From the NCBI GenBank assembly GCA_035295745.1, contig DATGIL010000022.1, positions 267,666-331,665 of the forward strand: 64,000 nucleotides of DNA. The letters are read 5' to 3'. Every line of letters begins with the position of its first letter. The stretch's first letter is position 1. This stretch comes from JAIQFL01 sp035295745 (lineage in GTDB: Bacteria > Acidobacteriota > Terriglobia > Bryobacterales > Bryobacteraceae). Shown here piece after piece: positions 43,265 to 51,696 of this stretch. Both the position numbers and the translations under genes were made by a program. The notes under the pieces were generated by a model. That model saw only the letters and a program-made list of their open reading frames with translations. It searched no databases and was not told the origin of the DNA.

Positions 43265-44394
43265 ACGGCGACGGACCGATCAGCATGAGCCTTGTGAATT
43301 CATGGAACGAATGGGACCCGCTCCAGGAGGTCGTCGTCGGAACCGCTCGCGGCGCGGCCGATATCGCGTATGAACCAGCGCTGTCGCCCTATTTCCCGGC
43401 GGGGCCTCCCGATTACCATTCCGGTGGATCTCGGGTGCCCCAGGAACTGGTGGATGAGGGCGAGCGCCAACTCGACGCGTTCGCTCACCTTCTCGACGGT
43501 CTGGGAATCTGCGTACAGCGGCCGGATGTCGTCGACCACGGCAGTCCTGTGAAGACGCCGGATTGGTCGGTGCCAAGCGGTCACGCGAATGCCTGCCCAC
43601 GAGACCTGTTGCTGGTGATCGGAGACGAAATTATCGAAGCGCCCATGGCTCAACGCGCCCGTTACTTTGAATTTCGTCCGTACCGCAGATTGATCAAACA
43701 ATATTTTCGAAGCGGCGCCCGCTGGACCACGGCGCCGAAATCGCTCATGTCCGAGGAACTGTATCGCCGGCGCGACGAAACCAAGGCCGGCCCCTTCGAC
43801 TTTGAATCCGAATCACTGTTGACCGAATTCGAACCTGCCTTTGATGCGGCGTGTTTCACGCGCTTCGGCCGCGACATCTTTTGGCAGCCGGACCTCGTCA
43901 GCAATGATTTCGGGGCGGAGTGGCTTCGACGGCATCTGGGTCCGCAGTTTCGAATCCATCGGGCGAGGTTTCGCGAGCCACTTCCCACTCACATCGATAC
44001 AACGCTGGTCCCGGTGCGGCCCGGCGTCGTCCTGACAAATCCTCATCGTCCGTGCGTCGATCACACCCTGGAACTGTTCCACGAGAACGGATGGCGAACG
44101 GTGCCCGCGCCACCGTCCGTGAGAACCGGCCGCGCACCTTCGAGGGACGTCAGCAACTGGATCTCGATGAACATCCTGATGCTGGATGAGCGGACCGCAG
44201 TGGTCGAACAGTCGGAACGCCCGATGATGGATCTGTTGCGCTCGCTCGGCTGCGAAGTAGTCCCATGTGCATTCGACCGGGTGTATCCGTTCGGCGGAGG
44301 ATTTCACTGTTGTACCGCGGACATCCGCCGAGAGGGAACTCTACAATCGTACTTTCCGTCATTGGATCGGCTCGACGTTGACAATCCCCGCTGA
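43261..44394 (+). CDS. Glycine amidinotransferase-like enzyme
   Basis: A 377-residue protein of the arginine:glycine amidinotransferase family. The catalytic triad aligns as Asp195 (AFDAACFTRFGRDIFWQ), His244 (LPTHIDTTLVPVRPG) and Cys350 (PFGGGFHCCTADIRREG). SNWISMNILMLDE and EGTLQSYF are further family signatures. These enzymes move an amidino group from arginine to an amine, in creatine, streptomycin, cylindrospermopsin and related pathways. It starts in the ATGA overlapping the M28 peptidase stop. No other biosynthetic gene is nearby. The acceptor amine is unknown; glycine is only one possibility. Confidence 0.9.
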   Translation: MNGDGPISMSLVNSWNEWDPLQEVVVGTARGAADIAYEPALSPYFPAGPPDYHSGGSRVPQELVDEGERQLDAFAHLLDGLGICVQRPDVVDHGSPVKTPDWSVPSGHANACPRDLLLVIGDEIIEAPMAQRARYFEFRPYRRLIKQYFRSGARWTTAPKSLMSEELYRRRDETKAGPFDFESESLLTEFEPAFDAACFTRFGRDIFWQPDLVSNDFGAEWLRRHLGPQFRIHRARFREPLPTHIDTTLVPVRPGVVLTNPHRPCVDHTLELFHENGWRTVPAPPSVRTGRAPSRDVSNWISMNILMLDERTAVVEQSERPMMDLLRSLGCEVVPCAFDRVYPFGGGFHCCTADIRREGTLQSYFPSLDRLDVDNPR

Positions 44395-44540
44395 GGGCGG
44401 CTAGAAGAGTAAGATGGTGGCATTTGAGCGATCCCGTAAACTGCATTGACCCCGCCGTCCCGACAGTTCGCGGATCGGTGTGGGCAGGCAAAATGTTCCG
44501 GGGTCAGTAATTGCGACCTGTTTAGTTTCAGGGTTTTCAG

Positions 44541-45094
44541 ATGAATGAGATTCCACTCTACGATGTAGAAAATCGGTAGATTTCTATGCGTTGGACTACA
44601 TCAAAGCGTATCTAGCTCGCCCATTCTTCTCGATCAACACGCTCGACCTGCGTGTCTTCTCCAGGATGGTTGACCGCGTCGCGACCGCCATATTGAATTT
44701 TTTTACCTATTCGTCGGCAAACCATGCTGATCTTTGCGTGCCCCGCTATATGCCCGAGGTAGGCCAGCGTCGTACCTATTTCCTGAAACGCCATGACGGT
44801 GTCTACAGATCTGTTGGGGATGTTACGGACTATAATGTGCCAGTACAAAGCGGAACTCATATAAAGAGTTTCTGCGATGGTAAATCGCCGGGCTGCTGCA
44901 TCGCCGAGATTATACTAACGCCTGCACCTGACACGGACGCCAATTGGTTTGTGCACGACCTGGGGGGTTCGGTCTATGCTGCCGGCACTCTTTGCTCACC
45001 TCGGAAGGCTCAGGAACTGCTCAGCCAGTTGACGCAGAATCCCGATGCACCGATCGCGAATGCTGCTATTGGCCTCATGACCGTCTTGGAGTAG
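44541..45094 (+). pseudogene. Hypothetical gene, probably frameshifted near its start
   Basis: From 44591 (TTG) a 167-residue reading runs to 45094: DYIKAYLARPFFSINTLDLR at the start and ending IANAAIGLMTVLE. It has no start with a ribosome site. Fifty bases upstream, ATG 44541 follows AGGG by eight bases and reads MNEIPLYDVENR before a stop. Shifting the frame at about 44573 joins it to VDFYALDYIKAYL, giving a natural N-terminus. So this is either a gene with one indel (real or a sequencing error) or a TTG-start gene. Its base composition is visibly less GC-rich than the neighbours, suggesting acquisition. Family not recognised. Confidence 0.5.
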
Positions 45095-45208
45095 TGGTGG
45101 CCTCAACTCAAGGCATGGCCGCTAGCCACGCGGTAAACGCAGGGGCGAAGGAAGCGCAGGCGCGGAGAATGTTTCGCCGCCCATCCTCTCCCACGCTACC
45201 CTGATAGT

Positions 45209-46051
45209 TTGATCTCTTTCCAACAGCAAATCGCTCGCGTGCAGCCTTGGTGGACCCGCTTCCGCCCCACCGCCCACTACCTCATGCAAACCGAGGCACA
45301 CGTCTATGCTCTCGCCGTCGCGGCCAGCGTCCTGCTTGCCTTCTATCCCTTTTTGATGGTGATGCTCTCGTTCTGCCGCGACGTGCTGCACTGGCCGGCC
45401 GCCATCGATGCCATCTATGTCGGCCTCCGCGATTTCTACGCCGGAGAACCCGGCGGTTTCCTCGTCCGCAATCTCCAGCCGTGGATGGTCCCGCAGCTCC
45501 ACCTCACCTCCATGCTGCTGCTCCTGTTCACCGCCAACGGCATCTTCGAACCGCTCGAGGTCGCACTCAATCGCGCCTGGGGCGTCACCAAAAACCGCAG
45601 CTACCTGAAGAACCAGCTCATCAGCCTGGGCCTGATCTTTGCCTGCGGCGGCCTCGCCCTCGTCTCCCTGATGCTCACCGCCAAGAACACCTCGTGGATC
45701 TCCGGCATGAGCAGCTCAACCATGGCCGGATGGCTGCAAGTGATGATCTTCAAACTCGCGGCCATCCCTGTCTCCATGCTCGCGCTCTTTCTCGTCTATT
45801 GGCTCCTGCCCAATCGTCCCGTGCAGCCTCGGCGCGTGGCGCCCGTCGCCATCACTGTCGGACTCGTGCTGGAAGCCCTGAAATATGTGAACCACCTCAT
45901 CTCGCCGTTCCTCGCTGCCAAGCTCAAACGCGAGTACGAGCCGTTCCAGTTCTCCGTCACCATCCTGCTGTGGAGTTTCGTCTCCGCCATGATCGTGCTG
46001 GCCGGCGCGCACTGGACCGCGCGCCGGGATCAGCGAGATCCGCTATCGTAG
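45209..46051 (+). CDS. YihY/BrkB-family inner-membrane protein
   Basis: A 280-residue membrane protein with about six membrane segments, beginning after a TTG start at 45209. ALAVAASVLLAFYPFLMVML is the first segment and matches the family's conserved 'FYPFL' part. MLLLLFTANGIFEPLEVALNRAWGV is the second signature. FQFSVTILLWSFVSAMIVLAGAHW ends the protein. The family is conserved, its activity unknown (once mis-described as RNase BN). It heads a run of three genes with the AtzG-like protein and amidase, starting eight bases later. The start codon is uncertain because no ribosome site is clear. Confidence 0.88.
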   Translation: MISFQQQIARVQPWWTRFRPTAHYLMQTEAHVYALAVAASVLLAFYPFLMVMLSFCRDVLHWPAAIDAIYVGLRDFYAGEPGGFLVRNLQPWMVPQLHLTSMLLLLFTANGIFEPLEVALNRAWGVTKNRSYLKNQLISLGLIFACGGLALVSLMLTAKNTSWISGMSSSTMAGWLQVMIFKLAAIPVSMLALFLVYWLLPNRPVQPRRVAPVAITVGLVLEALKYVNHLISPFLAAKLKREYEPFQFSVTILLWSFVSAMIVLAGAHWTARRDQRDPLS

Positions 46052-46059
46052 TAAAGATC

Positions 46060-46236
46060 GTGAAAGACTGGAAAGCCATTGCAAAGGCCAGCGGCCTGGG
46101 AGTGCCCGAAGACGAACTCGATCGAGTGATTGGCCCGCTCGATACTCTCGAGGAGGCCTTCCGGCCACTCGTCAAGCAGTTGACTGTGGACGTGGAACCG
46201 GCCACGGGCGTTCTCCCGGGAGGTCTCGACGAATGA
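46060..46236 (+). CDS. AtzG/GatC-like small amidase partner
   Basis: A 58-residue protein from GTG 46060: KDWKAIAKASGLGVPEDELD at the start and ending VLPGGLDE. It has the profile of AtzG-like (DUF4089-type) proteins: two helices followed by a PxT-like tail (ATGVLPGGL). Its stop overlaps the ATG of the amidase (ATGA). AtzG in Pseudomonas ADP holds the amidase AtzE, in the way GatC holds GatA, and the same order is seen here. It is too short to stand out on length, but composition, spacing and partner support it. Confidence 0.7.
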   Translation: MKDWKAIAKASGLGVPEDELDRVIGPLDTLEEAFRPLVKQLTVDVEPATGVLPGGLDE

Positions 46237-47618
46237 CCATCCGGGAAGCTTCCGAAGCGCTACGCGAACGCCGCGTGTCGTCCGTCGAGTTGACGTCCGC
46301 GGCCCTCAGCCGCGTCGAACGCTTCGACTCGACGCTCCGTGCCTTCATCACCGTGACCGCAGACCAGGCACTCGAGCAGGCGCGCCGCGCCGATACCGAG
46401 CTTGCCTCGGGCCACGATCGTGGCCCGCTACACGGCATCCCCATCGCCCTGAAGGACCTCTTCCTCACGCGCGGCGTCCGCACCACGGCAGGGTCCAAGA
46501 TGTATGAGAACTACATCCCCGATCACGATGCGGCAGTCGTTGAGATGCTCTCGGCAGCCGGCGCGGTGATGCTCGGGAAGCTCAACATGCACGAGCTGGC
46601 GTACGGCATCACATCGGCGAATCCGCACTTCGGCGCGGTGCGCAATCCTTGGAACCGGGCGCACAGTCCCGGCGGGTCGAGCGGCGGATCGGGCGTGGCG
46701 GTCGCCACTGGCATGGCCTACGCTGCTCTGGGCAGCGATACCGGCGGCTCCATCCGCATCCCCGCCTCCTTCTGCGGAACCGTGGGACTGAAGCCCACCT
46801 ACGGCCGCGTGAGCCGCTACGGAGTGCTTCCACTAGGCTACAGTCTCGATCACGTCGGCCCGCTGACCAGGTCGGTGCGCGATGCCGCCATTGTGTTGAA
46901 CGCCATCGCCGGCCACGATCGGCGCGACGATACTTCCTCGCGGCGTCCCGTAATCGACTACGTGCCGGATGAGGGCTGTTCGATTCGCGGACTGCGCATC
47001 GGTTTGCCGGAGAAGTTCTACTTCGAAGGCTTGGACGAAGACGTGGAGTCGGCGGTGCGGGGTGCGGCCGCACGAGCGGCGGCGCTCGGAGCGGTGGTCA
47101 AATCGGTGCGCGTGCCCGATATCGCGGCTTTGAATACCGTAGCTCGTGTGATCCTGCTGGCGGAAGCCTCGTCCACCATCGAGCCATCGCCCGAGCAGCG
47201 CAATTGCTTCGGCCCGGATACACTCGCGCTTCTCGATCAGGGCCGGCTTCTTCCTGCGGTTGATTATGTCAACGCGCAACGCCTCCGTCGCAAGATGCGC
47301 CGCGAGTTCGACCACGTCTGGGCCGAGGTGGACTGTCTCTTCCTCCCCACGATTGCCTGCACCGCGCCTGCAATCGGCGCCAAGACGGTCCGCCTGGGCG
47401 GACGCGACGAAGACGTCCGCCTGGCGGTCACCCGGCTCGTGCGAGGAATCAACGCGCTCGGAATTCCGGCGCTCTCCATCCCGTGCGGGCTCAGCGCGTC
47501 CGGGCTTCCGATCGGTCTCCAGATCGCCGGCCCCGCGTTCGAAGAGGCACTCCTCCTGCGCGCGGGAGCGGCGCTCGAAGACGGCGGCGTCGGCATTCCC
47601 CCGTGTTCGGTCAGTTAA
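46233..47618 (+). CDS. Amidase-signature hydrolase (AtzE/GatA-like)
   Basis: A 461-residue amidase. The catalytic Ser-cisSer-Lys triad is Lys74 (IPIALKDLFLT), Ser149 (SPGGSSGGSG) and Ser173 (GSDTGGSIRIPASF), with the last two 24 apart as in the family. SFCGTVGLKPTYGRVSRYGV is the standard follow-on. The upstream 58-residue protein points to the AtzE-like group rather than to GatA, since no gatB is nearby. The substrate would be an aliphatic or carbamoyl-type amide. Its 3' end overlaps that of the convergent PQQ-type gene by eight bases. Confidence 0.9.
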   Translation: MTIREASEALRERRVSSVELTSAALSRVERFDSTLRAFITVTADQALEQARRADTELASGHDRGPLHGIPIALKDLFLTRGVRTTAGSKMYENYIPDHDAAVVEMLSAAGAVMLGKLNMHELAYGITSANPHFGAVRNPWNRAHSPGGSSGGSGVAVATGMAYAALGSDTGGSIRIPASFCGTVGLKPTYGRVSRYGVLPLGYSLDHVGPLTRSVRDAAIVLNAIAGHDRRDDTSSRRPVIDYVPDEGCSIRGLRIGLPEKFYFEGLDEDVESAVRGAAARAAALGAVVKSVRVPDIAALNTVARVILLAEASSTIEPSPEQRNCFGPDTLALLDQGRLLPAVDYVNAQRLRRKMRREFDHVWAEVDCLFLPTIACTAPAIGAKTVRLGGRDEDVRLAVTRLVRGINALGIPALSIPCGLSASGLPIGLQIAGPAFEEALLLRAGAALEDGGVGIPPCSVS

Positions 47619-49170
47619 TGCTGAACGCGTAGACCTTATTATTCGACTTACCCGGCTTGATGTGCCCGTAGCCCGAGCCCCAATACACCACGCCATCGGC
47701 AATCGCCGGACCGTCGATCACTGAACCTCCGCTGTCGAAACTCCAGAGAACTTTTCCGGTCTTCGCATCCATCGCGTACATCGAGCCCGAGAACGACCCG
47801 GCATACACCACGCCGTTGGCCACGCTCACCGCTCCGGGATCGATCGCGCCCTTGGAGGGATCGGGGGTCTGCCATACGATCTCGCCGGTCGCGATATCCA
47901 GGGCAGCCCACGAGCCCCAGGTGATCTCGGGTCCGCCGCGTGCCGTTTTGTAGGCGTTATGCAGGCTATTGGTGATGGCCACGTAGATCTGGGCGCCGTC
48001 GGTCGCGGTCCCCCACTCCATGCCGCCCAGTGTGCTGCCTGGACCCACGTTCGTGCTCCACTGAATGTCTCCACTGGATGGATCCAGCGCCCAGAAAGTC
48101 CCGCTCTTCTGGCCGAAGCCGACCATGCCCGGCACCAGGTTCGGCCCCGAGCCGCTCAGGTCGTAATCGGGACCGGCCGGCGAAGGACAGGTAGTTCCCT
48201 CTTTCAAATTGGCGCAGGCCACGGTCCAGGTATCGTACCCCTGGAGTTGCTTGCTCCATAGGATCGCTCCTGTCTTCAAATTCACGGCCAACACGGAGTC
48301 GAAATAGTCGGTGGCATCCAGGCATGAGTTCGCCATCCCGGCACTTACCTCGGCCTGACACGTCTCCACCGAGTCCGGAACCGAGTAATTATTGCCAGTG
48401 CCGACATAGACAATGCCCTTAGCCACGTCGATGGCGGGTGGCTGCCAGATGGCGCCTCCACTATATCCGCCTGTCTTACCGCCGTTGTCGGGAACTGTGT
48501 AAGTCTGCCAAAGTACATTTCCGGTGTTGGCATCCAGTGCTACCAGGCTGCCGCGGAAGGTGCAGCACACATATCCGGTCTGGTCCGCCAGTGACTCTTC
48601 GTTCGATGACACGCCAACGATCACCACATCTCCCACCACAACCGGCGACCCGGTAATGATCGCCGCCCCATTCTTCTCGACTTGCGTCATCCAGTGCAGC
48701 GATCCGTCCGCCTGGCTGAGCGCGATGATGCGAGCGCCGTCGTGGAGCGCGGACGAGCTCTCCAGGTCTCCGAAGATGATGTCATTCCCGTGCAGCGCGG
48801 GCGTAACGCGGGACAAGGCTTTCGGAAACCCGTCGAAATTCGAGACGGGGACGCCCCAGATACGCACGCCCGTATCCTTCCGAATCGCATAGATGCCGCC
48901 CGCCCAATCCGTGATGTAAACCGCATTCGGCCCCACCGCCGGCGTGGCGGAGACGTCTCCGCCGGTCTGAAAGGTCCACTTAGTGGTAAGGGAGCTTACA
49001 TTGGATGCGCTGATGCGGGCTTCCATCGGTTGGCTGCGGGAGTTAGTCACGTCGCTACCCGCCATCGTCCAGGTGGCGGCGCCGGATGACTGGGCATAAA
49101 TCGCGATGCTGATTACACTTGTGATAACTGCGCCTGTCAACAGGGCAGGCGTGAGGGCACGGGTGTGCAT
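47611..49170 (-). CDS. PQQ-dependent dehydrogenase-like beta-propeller protein, secreted
   Basis: A 519-residue exported protein (signal MHTRALTPALLTGAVITSVIS). It has repeated propeller blades of the quinoprotein type: VYITDWAGGIYAIRKDTG, RGSLVALDANTGNVLWQTY, VLAVNLKTGAILWSKQL, FWALDPSSGDIQWST and MYAMDAKTGKVLWSF. A vicinal cysteine pair in YVCCTFRG resembles the CC pair in PQQ alcohol and polyvinyl-alcohol dehydrogenases. No separate cytochrome domain is fused. Activity could be oxidation of an alcohol or polymer, or pure scaffolding. No PQQ synthesis gene is in the window. Confidence 0.87.
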   Translation of the reverse strand: MHTRALTPALLTGAVITSVISIAIYAQSSGAATWTMAGSDVTNSRSQPMEARISASNVSSLTTKWTFQTGGDVSATPAVGPNAVYITDWAGGIYAIRKDTGVRIWGVPVSNFDGFPKALSRVTPALHGNDIIFGDLESSSALHDGARIIALSQADGSLHWMTQVEKNGAAIITGSPVVVGDVVIVGVSSNEESLADQTGYVCCTFRGSLVALDANTGNVLWQTYTVPDNGGKTGGYSGGAIWQPPAIDVAKGIVYVGTGNNYSVPDSVETCQAEVSAGMANSCLDATDYFDSVLAVNLKTGAILWSKQLQGYDTWTVACANLKEGTTCPSPAGPDYDLSGSGPNLVPGMVGFGQKSGTFWALDPSSGDIQWSTNVGPGSTLGGMEWGTATDGAQIYVAITNSLHNAYKTARGGPEITWGSWAALDIATGEIVWQTPDPSKGAIDPGAVSVANGVVYAGSFSGSMYAMDAKTGKVLWSFDSGGSVIDGPAIADGVVYWGSGYGHIKPGKSNNKVYAFSIN

Positions 49171-49485
49171 GTCAGTTTTTCCTCCAACTGATTTCGGGGT
49201 GTTTTCAAACTCTTCAGTTGAGGCGGCGTAGGTAAAGCTACTTGCTACTTGATTCGATTATAAGTTGGCATCGGATCGTTTATTCCCGATTACTAACTGA
49301 GTTTACGCCGGTAAACGGCAGCTTTGGCACAAGTACGCCTCCTCTCCGTCAACAGCGGGGATGGGCTGGCATTCGAGCGGCGGTCTGCAATGATGCGCCG
49401 CGACCGTGACGGAGCCGACCTGATCCAAACTGGCATATTACGGTAATTTAAGATCCTGTAGTATCGTAATAGTTTAGGAGGCTTC
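49171..49485. other. Divergent promoter region
   Basis: This 315-base gap separates the propeller gene (minus) from the iron-sulphur aldo/keto reductase (plus). Its only clear structure is the inverted repeat at 49437-49470. Otherwise nothing stands out. Confidence 0.4.
49437..49470. promoter_or_regulatory. Inverted repeat upstream of Fe-S aldo/keto reductase
   Basis: ATTACGGTA at 49437-49445 and TATCGTAAT at 49462-49470 form a nine-base inverted repeat (one mismatch or G-U pair) ending 15 bases before the ATG at 49486, next to AGGAGG. It could be an operator, or a hairpin in the leader controlling translation. Confidence 0.4.
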
Positions 49486-50655
49486 ATGACTCCGTCCCGC
49501 CGCAACTTCCTGGCCGCCGGGCTGGCTTTGCCCGCAGTCGCCAACGCCTCGCGCACCTCCGCTTCCGAGCAGGCGCCGCAGACTCCCCTCCAACCGCCGC
49601 CCCCGGGCCCCACGCTCCGCTACAAGACGTTGGGCAAGACCGGGCTCAAGGTCACCAGTGTCGGCTTCGGCTGCATGATTACGTCGGATGGCAGCGTCGT
49701 CGAACGGGCTGCCGATCTGGGGATCACCTATTTCGACACCGCGCGCAGCTACCAGAGCGGTAACAACGAGCGCATGGTAGGAGCGGCCCTCAAGGGCCGG
49801 CGCAAAGACATCGTCCTCTCCACGAAGACCGGCGCGCACAGCAAGGCCGAGGCGCTCGGGCACATCGATACCAGCCTGAAGGAACTGGGCACCGACTGGG
49901 TAGACATCTGGTACCTGCACGCACGCACCAACCCCGCGGACATCACGGCCGAACTGATCGAGGCGCAACAGGAGGCCAAGAAGGCAGGCAAGATCCGTTT
50001 TGCCGGCGTCAGCACCCACAGCGGACAGCGCGAACTGATCCCCTTCCTCGCCAAACATCCCAACATCGACGTCATCCTGACCCAGTACAACTTCAGCATG
50101 GAGCCGTTCATGAACGAAGTGATCGAGGTGGCGGCGAAAGCGGGCAAGGGCGTCGTAGCGATGAAGGTCATGGCGGGAGGATTTCGCCGTCCGCAGCCCG
50201 GAAATCCCGTCTACGAGAAGCTGAAACAGAACGGAGCCATGCTCGCCGCGCTCAAGTGGGCCGTCCGCAATCCGAACGTCCACACCACCGTCCCCAGCAT
50301 GACGGACATGGATCAGTTGGACGAAAACCTGAAGGCCATGGCGCAGCCGTTCGACGTGGAGGATCAGAAACTGCTCGCCCTTCAGATGCAGCACATCGCG
50401 CCACTATACTGCCGGATGTGCGGCGAATGCGCGGGGCAATGCCGGCAGGGCCTGCCGGTGGCGGATGTGCTTCGCTTCCTGACCTATGCCGAAGGCTATC
50501 GCCAGTTCGCGCTGGGGCGCGAGCGCTTCCTGGAACTCGATCCCGCGCACGCGGCGGTCCGCTGCGCCGATTGTCCGGGATGCACCGTGCAATGCCCCTA
50601 CGGAGTGAAAGTGGCCGAGCGGCTCATCCGCGCCCAGGATCTGTTCGCGTGCTGA
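49486..50655 (+). CDS. Aldo/keto reductase with C-terminal iron-sulphur domain, Tat-exported
   Basis: A 389-residue protein. The leader MTPSRRNFLAAGLALPAVAN is a twin-arginine signal. The tetrad residues are in GITYFDTARSYQSGNNE (Asp, Tyr), VLSTKTGAHS (Lys) and IWYLHARTNP (His). Unlike the protein at 21931, it ends with a ferredoxin-like region: YCRMCGECAGQCRQGLP and CADCPGCTVQCPYGVKVAERL, enough cysteines for two [4Fe-4S] clusters. AGGAGG four bases before the ATG gives strong translation. The following DUF6599-like gene begins seven bases before its stop. Substrate is unknown. Confidence 0.92.
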   Translation: MTPSRRNFLAAGLALPAVANASRTSASEQAPQTPLQPPPPGPTLRYKTLGKTGLKVTSVGFGCMITSDGSVVERAADLGITYFDTARSYQSGNNERMVGAALKGRRKDIVLSTKTGAHSKAEALGHIDTSLKELGTDWVDIWYLHARTNPADITAELIEAQQEAKKAGKIRFAGVSTHSGQRELIPFLAKHPNIDVILTQYNFSMEPFMNEVIEVAAKAGKGVVAMKVMAGGFRRPQPGNPVYEKLKQNGAMLAALKWAVRNPNVHTTVPSMTDMDQLDENLKAMAQPFDVEDQKLLALQMQHIAPLYCRMCGECAGQCRQGLPVADVLRFLTYAEGYRQFALGRERFLELDPAHAAVRCADCPGCTVQCPYGVKVAERLIRAQDLFAC

Positions 50656-51479
50656 AGGCTGCGCTATCGGCCGCAGCCGCGCTGGTTCTATGTGCCGCGG
50701 CGCTAACGGCCGCCGTTCCCTCATGCACACAGGTTCCGGGATGGGCGCCGCAAGGCGCCCCCCGTTCTTACCAGGCGGAGAATCTGTACGAATACATGGA
50801 TGGCAATGCCGAAGGCTACGTGCTCTACGGCTTCCAAAGCATGCGCGGCGTAACCTGCGTCAAGGATGGAGTGACGCTGGTGATCGACGTCTCGGATTTC
50901 GGAGACACCGATTCGGCATTCGGCATGTTCAGCGCCAATCGCGATCTGCGTCTGCCCTCGACGAAGCTGGGAATGGGCGGGCAGATCGTGCCGCGGCGCG
51001 CCATCTTCACCAAAGGCCAGTTCTACGTGGAGATCGCCGCCAATCCGGAGGGCGATCACACCGGCCTTTTGCAGGCGTGGACCGCGGCACTCGAGAAATC
51101 GGTCGAGGGCAGCAGCGATCCGCCGGTAGCGCTCTCGTGGTTTCCCGCGGGGCAGCAATCCTTGCGACTGGTGCCCGAAAGCGTCCTCGGCATCCGCCTG
51201 CTGAAGCGTGGATATGTGGCGCAATATGATTTCGGGAAGGCGTTCGTGGTCACAGAAACGTCCCCGGAGGCTGCCCGCGCGCTGATGGAGAAGCTTCGCG
51301 GACGGTTCGCGGACACCGCCGCAACACCGCTCGCCGACGAGGCGTTCCAACTGACCGACAAGTACCTCGGGCAGATGTGCGTATTCCGCAAAGGGCGATA
51401 CATCGGAGGGTATGGCAACGTCGTCGCCGGCCAGGACGCGTTGACTCTGGCAAAGGCTCTGGCCGCTCGTCTTCCGTAG
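50649..51479 (+). CDS. Secreted DUF6599-like protein
   Basis: A 276-residue protein from GTG 50649, overlapping the reductase stop by seven bases. A signal peptide (LKAALSAAAALVLCAAALTA) leads to ENLYEYMDGNAEGYVLYGF and VTLVIDVSDFGDTDSAFGMFSANRD, which match what I know of DUF6599. A second similar half follows (LRLVPESVLGIRLLKRGYVA, VTETSPEAARALM). DUF6599 proteins are frequent next to redox proteins in Acidobacteria, with no known activity. Coupling to the iron-sulphur reductase suggests a shared periplasmic role. Confidence 0.82.
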   Translation: MLKAALSAAAALVLCAAALTAAVPSCTQVPGWAPQGAPRSYQAENLYEYMDGNAEGYVLYGFQSMRGVTCVKDGVTLVIDVSDFGDTDSAFGMFSANRDLRLPSTKLGMGGQIVPRRAIFTKGQFYVEIAANPEGDHTGLLQAWTAALEKSVEGSSDPPVALSWFPAGQQSLRLVPESVLGIRLLKRGYVAQYDFGKAFVVTETSPEAARALMEKLRGRFADTAATPLADEAFQLTDKYLGQMCVFRKGRYIGGYGNVVAGQDALTLAKALAARLP

Positions 51480-51521
51480 TTGCCGCCGGAGAAATGCCCG
51501 GCGCGCTGGTCCCCTGGAGCA

Positions 51522-51549
51522 AAAACGGGTAGTGCGCGGTATCCGTTTT
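51522..51549. terminator. Terminator-like hairpin after the reductase operon
   Basis: AAAACGGGTA and TATCCGTTTT form a ten-base stem (one G-U pair) around an eight-base loop, starting 43 bases after the stop at 51479. The A-tract and T-tract on either side are typical of a two-way intrinsic terminator. Confidence 0.55.
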
Positions 51550-51696
51550 CGCCTCGTAAGCGACTGATTCCACGTCCCGGGACCGGCACACCCGTACCGG
51601 TTTGCCGAATCGTCCGGCCCTTCCGCCATAGATTGCTGCGGCTGTATCATGTTCCTTGTGGCCTGTCGCAGTGACAACGTGAGAGCGTTGGAAACC

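Noticed and set aside
44447..44506. TGACCCCG / CGGGGTCA inverted pair as an insertion-sequence end
   Set aside because: Arms are only eight bases with about 44 bases between, and no transposase remnant is present.
45247..46059. Long plus-strand frame reading into the AtzG-like gene
   Set aside because: The upstream part is an out-of-frame reading of YihY; only the last 58 residues from 46060 are a plausible gene.
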